5,455 nt of DNA from the NCBI GenBank assembly GCA_007127575.1, contig SKZC01000273.1:1-5455 (forward strand). Reading direction: 5' to 3'. Positions within the stretch are counted from its first letter, which is position 1. Every line of letters begins with the position of its first letter. This stretch comes from Gemmatimonadota bacterium (lineage in GTDB: Bacteria > Gemmatimonadota > Gemmatimonadetes > Longimicrobiales > Gaopeijiaceae). The notes below the pieces were generated by a model. The model saw only the letters and a program-made list of their open reading frames with translations, made no database searches and was not told where the DNA came from. This document shows positions 1-5,063 of this stretch, piece after piece. Position numbers and translations under genes: made by a program.

Positions 1-39
1 AGGCCGGACGGAGGGGCGAATGCCCTCCGTCCGGCCTTT
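1..39. terminator. Perfect 15-bp inverted repeat, likely intrinsic (possibly bidirectional) terminator
   Basis: Positions 1-15 and 23-37 are exact reverse complements, GC-rich, around a 7-nt loop (gcgaatg). On the plus strand the stem runs into a short pyrimidine stretch (tttctc from about 37), which fits a terminator for a rightward gene lying left of the window. On the minus strand it lies about 78 nt beyond the catalase stop and could end that transcript. The U-tract needed in that direction would fall left of position 1 and cannot be seen. Between it and the catalase stop (38-114) I see no gene or other element. Confidence 0.8.
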
Positions 40-114
40 CTCAGGACCCGCTCGAACGCTCTGGCCCACATTCCGCCGACGGGCCGGTCCGATATGGTAG
101 TTGGCTCGGGCTCG

Positions 115-1593
115 TCAGTCTCCGGGGGCCCCCGCCGGCTTCTTCTCACCCACGGCTTCGGCGATCCGGTCACCCACCTCCTGGTCGATGTTCCGCCAGT
201 ACTCGAAGGCGCGTTCCAAGACGGGCTGAGTCACACCCCCCTTGAGGTGACCCGAGACCGTAGCTACCAGCCGGTCCCGCTGTTCGTCGTCCATCACCTT
301 CCGGACCAGGGCCTGGGCCTGGACGAAGTCGTCATCGTCCTTGCGCGGAGTGTACGCCGCACGGACCATATCCCCATCGCTCTGCCACGTAGCCGACTCG
401 GGGTACCGCTCACCGTCGGCCTGGGGGCCGCCCTTGGAGTTCGGGGCGTAGACCGGGTCGGAGACGTTCTGGATCCGCATGGCGCCGTCCTTGCTGTACG
501 AATGGACCGGCGACTGGGGCGCGTTCACAGGAATCTGCTTGTAGTTGACCCCGAGCCGGGCCCGATGTGCGTCGGCGTAGGAAAAGACCCGAGCCAGAAG
601 CATCCGGTCCGGGCTCGCCCCGATCCCGGGTACCAAGCTGTTGGGCTCGAAGGCCGCTTGCTCCATCTCCGTGTGGTAGTCCGTGGGGTTCCGGTCCAGC
701 GTGAGCTGGCCCACCTCCACCAGCGGATAGTCTCCGTGGGGCCAAACCTTCGTGAGGTCGAAGGGGTTGAACCGATACGTCTCCGCATCGTCGAAGGGCA
801 TGATCTGCATGTGCAAGGTCCAACTCGGATGGTCTCCCCCCTCGATGGCTTCGTAGAGGTCCCGAGTGTGGTAGTCTCCGTCGGTGCCGGCCAGTCGATC
901 CGCTTCCTCCTGGGTGAGGAACTCGATGCCCTGGTTCGTCTTGAAATGGTACTTCACCCAGAACTTGTGCCCCTTCTCGTTCACCCACATGTACGTGTGG
1001 CTCGAGTACCCGTTCATGTGGCGCCAGGTGCGGGGGATCCCCCGGTCTCCCATGAGCCAGGCGACCTGGTGGGCAGACTCCGGAGAGAGAGTCCAGAAGT
1101 CCCACTGCATGTCGTGGTCCCGGAGGTTGCTGTCCGCGCGGCGCTTCTGGGAACGGATGAAGTGCTGGAACTTCATGGGGTCACGAATGAAGAAGACGGG
1201 CGTGTTGTTGCCCACCATGTCGTAGTTCCCCTCGGGGGTGTAGAACTTCACGGCGAAGCCCCGGGGGTCCCGCCACGTATCCGGGCTACCGCGCTCTCCG
1301 GCCACCGAAGAAAACCGAAGGAGAACGTCCGTCTTGGCACCCGGCTGGAAGACGGCGGCCTTCGTGTACTCGCTCACGTCGTGGGTCACCTCGAAGCGGC
1401 CGAACGCCCCGCCCCCCTTCGCGTGGGGCTGCCGCTCCGGGATCCGCTCCCGGTTGAACTGGGCCATCTGCTCAATCAGATAATGATCGTGCAGGAGGAT
1501 GGGTCCGTCGGGGCCGACGGTCAGCGAGTGTTCATCGCTGGAAACGGGGATTCCGGCATCGTTGGTGGTGGGTTTGCGGCCGTCGTTCGCCAC
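115..1593 (-). CDS. katA: Haem catalase, small-subunit monofunctional type
   Basis: Cytoplasmic haem enzyme (492 aa) that disproportionates hydrogen peroxide to water and oxygen. The distal-haem signature is complete at residues 46-63 (FNRERIPER..HAKGGGA) with catalytic His57. The essential distal Asn is Asn129 in VGNNTPVFF. The proximal signature R-V-F-S-Y-A-D-A-H (335-343) supplies Tyr339 as axial haem ligand and Arg335 beside it. The conserved DPRGFAVKFYT block lies at 109-119 and NPFDLTKVWPH at 276-286. The protein ends after the helical domain, so it is the small-subunit form without the C-terminal flavodoxin-like domain of large catalases. It has no signal peptide. The start is GTG at 1591-1593, chosen because GGGAGG sits 7 nt upstream and the first residues match the expected N-terminal arm. 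A promoter of its own lies upstream. The symbol katA is the generic name for this type; the exact clade and orthology were not tested. Confidence 0.97.
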   Translation of the reverse strand: MANDGRKPTTNDAGIPVSSDEHSLTVGPDGPILLHDHYLIEQMAQFNRERIPERQPHAKGGGAFGRFEVTHDVSEYTKAAVFQPGAKTDVLLRFSSVAGERGSPDTWRDPRGFAVKFYTPEGNYDMVGNNTPVFFIRDPMKFQHFIRSQKRRADSNLRDHDMQWDFWTLSPESAHQVAWLMGDRGIPRTWRHMNGYSSHTYMWVNEKGHKFWVKYHFKTNQGIEFLTQEEADRLAGTDGDYHTRDLYEAIEGGDHPSWTLHMQIMPFDDAETYRFNPFDLTKVWPHGDYPLVEVGQLTLDRNPTDYHTEMEQAAFEPNSLVPGIGASPDRMLLARVFSYADAHRARLGVNYKQIPVNAPQSPVHSYSKDGAMRIQNVSDPVYAPNSKGGPQADGERYPESATWQSDGDMVRAAYTPRKDDDDFVQAQALVRKVMDDEQRDRLVATVSGHLKGGVTQPVLERAFEYWRNIDQEVGDRIAEAVGEKKPAGAPGD

Positions 1594-1600
1594 GGTGGTG

Positions 1601-1608
1601 CCTCCCTT
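1601..1608 (-). promoter_or_regulatory. Ribosome binding site of catalase
   Basis: On the minus strand this reads AAGGGAGG. Its GGGAGG core lies 7 nt before a GTG codon, which supports the non-ATG start at 1593. Confidence 0.8.
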
Positions 1609-1644
1609 GGTCTAGGCTCTACAATCGCTGTTCGCCTGAAAACT

Positions 1645-1661
1645 CTCGGCTCGGGGCCGAG
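1645..1661 (-). promoter_or_regulatory. Inverted repeat in the catalase leader
   Basis: The arms ctcggc (1645-1650) and gccgag (1656-1661) pair exactly around a 5-nt loop. An alternative register pairs 1648-1654 with 1657-1663 (7 bp, 2-nt gap) and would suit a DNA operator rather than a hairpin. It lies in the predicted 5' leader about 50-80 nt before the catalase start. No poly-T follows it on the minus strand, so it is a poor terminator candidate. It may be an mRNA leader hairpin, a regulator site, or chance in GC-rich sequence. Confidence 0.35.
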
Positions 1662-1722
1662 CCATCCCCGTCGATGCGTTTTCGCACCGGCGTACGCTTC
1701 GTCCCCCAACCCTCGGACTGGA

Positions 1723-1751
1723 AGTATCACGTTGGCCGAAAATCGCGTCAA
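1723..1751 (-). promoter_or_regulatory. Sigma70-type promoter for catalase
   Basis: On the minus strand TTGACG (1751-1746) is followed after exactly 17 bp by GATACT (1728-1723). That is 5/6 and 4/6 matches to the housekeeping consensus with ideal spacing, in an otherwise GC-rich stretch. The expected transcription start is near 1716, giving a leader of about 120 nt before the catalase GTG. This makes catalase transcribable independently of the upstream protease gene. I recognise no OxyR- or PerR-type box around it. Confidence 0.65.
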
Positions 1752-1763
1752 GCCGAAGTTCCT

Positions 1764-1785
1764 GGGGGGTGGGCCTCGGGTCGGG
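1764..1785 (+). other. G-quadruplex-type motif beside the catalase promoter
   Basis: Four runs of three or more G (1764-1769, 1771-1773, 1778-1780, 1783-1785) are separated by 1, 4 and 2 bases, which satisfies the usual G3 N1-7 pattern. It lies on the plus strand, the template strand for catalase and the protease, between the protease stop (1829) and the catalase -35 box (1751). The region is GC-rich, so chance occurrence is possible. Confidence 0.4.
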
Positions 1786-1828
1786 CCCGGCTCTGCCCCT
1801 GGCGCCCGGCCGCCCCACCGGATCGCTC

Positions 1829-3823
1829 CTACTCCGGTGCCGGAAGAACGGGGGGCATGGGGGCGTCCAGCGCCTCCGCCAGCGCCCGGAGCATTTCCAC
1901 CTCCTCCACCCTGGGGGGCTCCCCATGGCGGACGACTTCGGCGGCGGCCTCGAGGCAGACTCGCTTCACCTCCGCCTTCGCCCCCTCCAATCTCGTCAGG
2001 GCTTCATCCACCCTGGTGAGGTCCAGGTCCCTGTCCCCACGCAGGGACCAGCCCCCGGAGACCTGCGGCAGCCGGGCGGCACCGGCCTGGAAGGCATCCC
2101 GGGCTTCCCCTTCCTTCTTCCCACCGGCCCAGGCCACGGCCGAAAGCAAGACCTCCACGTCCTTTCGGGAACGGGGCAAACTTCGGTTCCTCCGTCCCCC
2201 CTTTCGGCGCGCTTCCTCCGCGGATCCCGGAAGGCTCCTCCAAAGCACGTGGAAGAGCGCGAAATCGAAGGGCCGGATCTCTCCGTCGACCTGCACCAGG
2301 GGTTGAACCGCCCGCCGCAGCACCTCCCGCCGTTCGTGAGGGAGCTTCTGTAGTGCCGGGAGAGCCAGGTCCAGGAGCGGGAGCCGGGCCCCGGGTCCCA
2401 GGGATCGGATGAGCTCATGGAGCCGCTGGGAGGCGGCCATGACCTCTCCACCCAACAGTGTCTCTCCACGTTTGATCTGGTCCTTTCGGGTCTCCGGGTC
2501 CTCCGAGAGGACCAATGCCACCACCACGGTCAGGGCTCCTTCCGGTTTACGGGTGGCGTCTCGAAGCTCCGGGTCCATTCCCTCCATGAGGTCGCGGGCA
2601 TACTCCACGTGTTCGGCTTGAGGACGGCCGGCGGAAGCCACCAGCGCGGCACTCAGTGGGACAGCCGCGTCAGGGGCGGAAAGGGGGCCGGCCTCGCCGA
2701 CGCCGGCTCCCCCCGCTCGAGCCGGCGCCTTTGCCGTGGCTTTGGGAGTGCTTCCGCGCCGTCCATCCCCCGCCCCCGGATCCAGCCGCCGGATTCGTTC
2801 CTCCAGGGGCGGGTGGGTGGCCAGCACCCGGGAAAAGGCACCCCGGACACCATCGGCGAAAAAGAGGTGCCCCAGCTCCTGCGCATGGTGGTCCCGAATC
2901 TCGGAGCGGGACGAGTGCTCCCGGATCTTTCGCAGAGCCCCTGCGATTCCTGCGGGGTTCCGGGTGAACTGGACTGCCGCGGCGTCGGCCAGGAACTCCC
3001 GCTGTCTGGAAATGGCCGCCTGGATGAGTCGCCCGAAGAAGACGCCCAGGAAGCCCAGAACCACGAGGGCGATGCCGATGATCGCCACCTGTCCGGCTCC
3101 ACCTCCCCCCCTTCCCTGACCTCCTCCTCCTCGATGCCTTCCCATCCCGAAGGTGGCCCCGCGGAGGATCCCCCTGCCCACTACGGTGAGAAGAAAGATT
3201 CCGAACAGGAGGCCCACGAGACGGATGTTCAGCCGCATGTCTCCGTTGAGGATGTGGCTGAACTCGTGGGCCACCACGCCCTGCAACTCTTCCCGGTTCA
3301 GTGCCTCCAGAGCCCCTCGTGTTACAGCCACAGCGGCATCGTGGGTCGAGTAGCCGGCGGCAAAGGCGTTGATGCCCGACTCCCGGTCCATAACGTACAC
3401 GGCCGGCACCGGTGTCCCCGAGGCGATGGACATCTCTTCCACTATATTGAAATACCTCCGCTCGGCCGGATCCGTGGTCTCCGGATCCACCCGCCTCCCC
3501 CCCATGAGCTCCGCTACTGCCGTCCCTCCCTTCCGGAGCTGTAGGGTCCGAACCGCGGTTCCACCACCGATGAGGATGCCCATCCCGAGGGCGATTCCAC
3601 CGAAGACGTCCCAGTGGATCCAACCCTGGTCCACCATGTGAACCCCGGACATCTCCAGAGCGAAGATCGAAGCCAGGTAGACGGCTACGACCATGCTCAC
3701 GACGGCCAGTGCGAAATAGACCACGAGCCGGCGTGAACGTCCGAGGGCTTGGTCTTGAGCTTGGAAGAAGTCCGTTCCGGCGGGAGCCACCGATTCTCTC
3801 CGTTCTTTCGATGTGAAGGCCAC
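1829..3823 (-). CDS. M48-family membrane zinc metalloprotease with C-terminal TerB-like region
   Basis: A 664-aa predicted integral-membrane protease, probably degrading damaged or misassembled membrane proteins as HtpX-type M48 enzymes do. The zinc site is HEFSH (186-190: His186, Glu187 catalytic, His190). The third ligand is probably Glu276 in RQREFLAD, with Asp280 after it. The substrate-groove motif GINAFAAG lies at 150-157 and the conserved THPPLEERIRRLD at 336-348. Four hydrophobic segments lie near 33-56, 72-95, 201-219 and 245-268. A Gly-rich stretch (229-244) precedes the last. After an Ala/Gly/Pro-rich linker (about 350-400) the C-terminal part contains LPLLDLALPALQKL (481-494) and VQVDGEIRPFDFALFHVL (510-527), resembling the TerB-like tail of long M48 proteins. 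Start is GTG with GGAGAG 6 nt upstream. The TVP38-family gene ends 78 nt upstream with no terminator between. LemA, a frequent partner of this type, is not in the window. No clear terminator follows the stop. Confidence 0.92.
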   Translation of the reverse strand: MAFTSKERRESVAPAGTDFFQAQDQALGRSRRLVVYFALAVVSMVVAVYLASIFALEMSGVHMVDQGWIHWDVFGGIALGMGILIGGGTAVRTLQLRKGGTAVAELMGGRRVDPETTDPAERRYFNIVEEMSIASGTPVPAVYVMDRESGINAFAAGYSTHDAAVAVTRGALEALNREELQGVVAHEFSHILNGDMRLNIRLVGLLFGIFLLTVVGRGILRGATFGMGRHRGGGGQGRGGGGAGQVAIIGIALVVLGFLGVFFGRLIQAAISRQREFLADAAAVQFTRNPAGIAGALRKIREHSSRSEIRDHHAQELGHLFFADGVRGAFSRVLATHPPLEERIRRLDPGAGDGRRGSTPKATAKAPARAGGAGVGEAGPLSAPDAAVPLSAALVASAGRPQAEHVEYARDLMEGMDPELRDATRKPEGALTVVVALVLSEDPETRKDQIKRGETLLGGEVMAASQRLHELIRSLGPGARLPLLDLALPALQKLPHERREVLRRAVQPLVQVDGEIRPFDFALFHVLWRSLPGSAEEARRKGGRRNRSLPRSRKDVEVLLSAVAWAGGKKEGEARDAFQAGAARLPQVSGGWSLRGDRDLDLTRVDEALTRLEGAKAEVKRVCLEAAAEVVRHGEPPRVEEVEMLRALAEALDAPMPPVLPAPE

Positions 3824-3829
3824 CCCAAT

Positions 3830-3835
3830 CTCTCC
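3830..3835 (-). promoter_or_regulatory. Ribosome binding site of the M48 protease gene
   Basis: GGAGAG on the minus strand, 6 nt before the GTG codon at 3821-3823. It decides this start, since no ATG in the same frame lies near. The rest of the 78-nt gap to the upstream gene shows no -10-like element, which favours cotranscription. Confidence 0.65.
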
Positions 3836-3901
3836 GGGGGGCGGAGTCGCCGCCAGGACCCAGATGCGGTCGATTCCGACGTCACGCCCACGGGGCCGGA
3901 C

Positions 3902-4666
3902 TTAAGGTGGGGACGTGGCCCCTTCCCCGTCTTGCTCTTTCAAACCCTCGTTTTTCCGGGTTCGTAGGATATAGATCACCAGCAGGATCACCGGGATGAA
4001 GGTGGCGGCGGCCACCATGACCGAGACCCAGAGGGTGGACTCCACCGCGGTCCCCCCGACGATGGAGTAGAAGGCGACCGCAGGGATGGAGCCCGCCGCG
4101 ATGGCTGCTAAGAAGGGCACCCATCCGATGCGAGTGACCCCTGCGGCGTAGCTCACCACATCCGGGTTGATGAACGGGATGAGGCGGGCCACGAAGACTG
4201 CCCAGATGCCTCGCCGTTTCATGAAGTCGTCCACCCGTTGAAGGCTGGGCCTGGAGACGATGCGCTCCACGCCGGGACGCCCGAGAAACCGTGCGAGGGC
4301 AAAGCATGCCCCCGCCGCCACCACGGCCGTCACGAACGTGAGAACTCCCCCCAACAACGGACCGTACAGCATGGCGTTAGCGATGGCCACCAGGAAGGAG
4401 GGGAGCGGTGGAAAGAGAGAGGTGACGAGCTGTAGGAGGCCGGAGACCACCGGGGCCCAGATTCCGAACTGGTATAGCCAGGTGCGAAGGGGGTCGGGGT
4501 CCCCCTCCACCAGGAGGCCCCAGGCCGTGCGGAGCTCGTCCCAGAGCCCGGGGGTGGCTCCCACGAGGATGATGAGGGCCAGGGCCGTGACCACCGCCGG
4601 AAGAATGGCGAGGACGAGAGGTGCCCGGCCCCTCCTGAGCCGTTTCCAGCCTCGCCAGCGTCGCAT
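3902..4666 (-). CDS. TVP38/TMEM64-family (VTT domain, DedA-related) membrane protein
   Basis: A 254-aa polytopic inner-membrane protein. The N-terminus is very basic (Arg/Lys-rich residues 2-14), followed by a hydrophobic segment at about 16-37. The VTT-type core begins near residue 70. Diagnostic blocks are FPPLPSFLVAIANAMLYG (85-102), a Gly/Ala-rich helix ending FALARFLGR (122-130), and FVARLIPFINPDVVSYAAG (158-176), with Arg161 and Pro164 in the re-entrant-loop region typical of the family. Further helices lie at about 181-204 and 213-234, and the tail after 235 is polar and cytoplasmic. Characterised VTT-domain relatives act in lipid scrambling or transport and envelope homeostasis; the substrate here is unknown. 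The start ATG at 4664-4666 has GGAGAGG 9 nt upstream. It lies 34 nt after the small membrane-protein gene and 78 nt before the M48 protease gene, so it is probably the middle gene of an operon. It looks complete. Confidence 0.9.
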   Translation of the reverse strand: MRRWRGWKRLRRGRAPLVLAILPAVVTALALIILVGATPGLWDELRTAWGLLVEGDPDPLRTWLYQFGIWAPVVSGLLQLVTSLFPPLPSFLVAIANAMLYGPLLGGVLTFVTAVVAAGACFALARFLGRPGVERIVSRPSLQRVDDFMKRRGIWAVFVARLIPFINPDVVSYAAGVTRIGWVPFLAAIAAGSIPAVAFYSIVGGTAVESTLWVSVMVAAATFIPVILLVIYILRTRKNEGLKEQDGEGATSPP

Positions 4667-4675
4667 GGATCGAAC

Positions 4676-4682
4676 CCTCTCC
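4676..4682 (-). promoter_or_regulatory. Ribosome binding site of the TVP38-family gene
   Basis: GGAGAGG on the minus strand, 9 nt before ATG at 4664-4666, within the 34-nt gap after the small gene. The gap is purine-rich on this strand and too short for a promoter plus leader, which supports cotranscription with the gene upstream. Confidence 0.6.
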
Positions 4683-4700
4683 CCTTCCCTTCCCGCGAGC

Positions 4701-4865
4701 TCAGCCGCCCAATTCGAGGTCGAGTCCCGAAAGCGTCATGAGGCCTCCGACGATGACGAGCAGCGCACCGCCCCCGAAGAGAAAGAGCGACCGCTCGGCG
4801 TCGCTTCGGTCCCAGAGGCCGAACAAGATCAAGCCCACTCCCAAGCCCAGAACCACCAAATTCAT
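4701..4865 (-). CDS. Small two-helix membrane protein, unknown function (54 aa)
   Basis: I do not recognise a family. The 54-residue product starts ATG AAT TTG (Met-Asn-Leu) and ends in TGA at 4701-4703. It has two hydrophobic segments, residues 2-18 (Gly/Leu/Val-rich) and about 27-47 (FLFGGGALLVIVGG and onward). They are joined by a short charged loop, WDRSDAERS (18-26), giving a helical-hairpin topology. The C-terminus carries an acidic patch (DLELGG). Evidence that it is real: a near-perfect AGGAGG at 4871-4876, 5 nt before the ATG; coherent membrane-protein composition; and a tight 34-nt gap to the TVP38-family gene. A GTG codon directly before the ATG is in frame but too close to the Shine-Dalgarno. 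The same open frame extends further upstream, but that part runs antisense into the YceI-like gene and is not coding. It is the first gene of the leftward unit and could be an accessory subunit or an independent membrane peptide. Confidence 0.75.
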   Translation of the reverse strand: MNLVVLGLGVGLILFGLWDRSDAERSLFLFGGGALLVIVGGLMTLSGLDLELGG

Positions 4866-4870
4866 CACGA

Positions 4871-4876
4871 CCTCCT
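4871..4876 (-). promoter_or_regulatory. Strong Shine-Dalgarno of the 54-aa membrane protein gene
   Basis: Exact AGGAGG on the minus strand, 5 nt before ATG at 4863-4865. It is the best ribosome binding site in the window and fixes the start of a short gene that would otherwise be easy to miss. Confidence 0.75.
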
Positions 4877-4927
4877 GACCCGTGGATTTCCCGAGCGACA
4901 CCCGGCGAAGTCCTGGGCCGGAATGCG

Positions 4928-4950
4928 CACACCCGTAATCTGCAGGTGTG
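4928..4950. repeat. 6-bp dyad (cacacc / ggtgtg) in the divergent intergenic region
   Basis: cacacc (4928-4933) and ggtgtg (4945-4950) are exact reverse complements separated by 11 bp, so the arm centres lie 17 bp apart. The dyad is about 23 bp upstream of the candidate -35 box of the YceI-like gene and about 60 bp upstream of the small-gene start. It could be an operator for a dimeric regulator acting on both directions, a weak hairpin in the leftward leader, or chance. Confidence 0.3.
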
Positions 4951-4972
4951 GGCCGCACTCCCAAAGGCCCCC

Positions 4973-5001
4973 TTGACGTCCCCACCAATTCATATAGTTT
5001 A
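4973..5001 (+). promoter_or_regulatory. Candidate promoter of the YceI-like gene
   Basis: TTGACG (4973-4978, 5/6 to the -35 consensus) lies upstream of an AT-rich island, 4987-5009, that contains TATAGT (4993-4998) and TAGTTT (4995-5000). TATAGT is the better -10 but leaves only 14 bp of spacer. TAGTTT gives 16 bp but matches poorly, so the exact -10 is uncertain. The -35 hexamer is identical to that of the catalase promoter. The leader would be about 55-60 nt. Confidence 0.45.
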
Positions 5002-5053
5002 GCTTTGAAGCATCTGGATGTTGTGTTCGCATGGCCTTGTGAGCCCCCGACTT

Positions 5054-5059
5054 GGAGGT
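5054..5059 (+). promoter_or_regulatory. Ribosome binding site of the YceI-like gene
   Basis: GGAGGT, 4 nt before the GTG at 5064-5066 (5 nt from the GGAGG core). It selects GTG over an in-frame TTG at 5052, which lies too far upstream to use it. Confidence 0.75.
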
Positions 5060-5063
5060 TGAA

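Noticed and set aside
1752..1828. Possible intrinsic terminator after the M48 protease stop
   Set aside because: Only a 5-bp stem (1771-1775/1784-1788) was found and no T-tract follows on the minus strand, so readthrough toward catalase cannot be excluded.
94..2019. Long plus-strand open frame (641 codons) antisense to the whole catalase gene and beyond
   Set aside because: It mirrors the catalase codons, has no recognisable domain, becomes proline/arginine-rich low complexity in the intergenic part, and catalase on the other strand is unmistakable. Such frames are common by chance at high GC.
2417..3544. Plus-strand open frame (375 codons) antisense to the M48 protease, plus several minus-strand frames inside it
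   Set aside because: They overlap fully a gene with intact zinc-site motifs, and their composition (Gly/Arg/Pro-rich, no motif) is typical of GC-rich shadow frames.
4260..4976. Plus-strand frame (238 codons) antisense to the TVP38-family and small-protein genes
   Set aside because: Its sequence is charged low complexity without a domain, while the opposite strand encodes coherent membrane proteins with Shine-Dalgarno sites.
5000..5007. TAGCTTTG, an exact match to the Bacteroidota-type -7 element TAnnTTTG
   Set aside because: The nearest TTG at 4973-4975 is 24 bp upstream, longer than the roughly 19-bp spacing expected for that promoter class, and the high GC does not favour that phylum.
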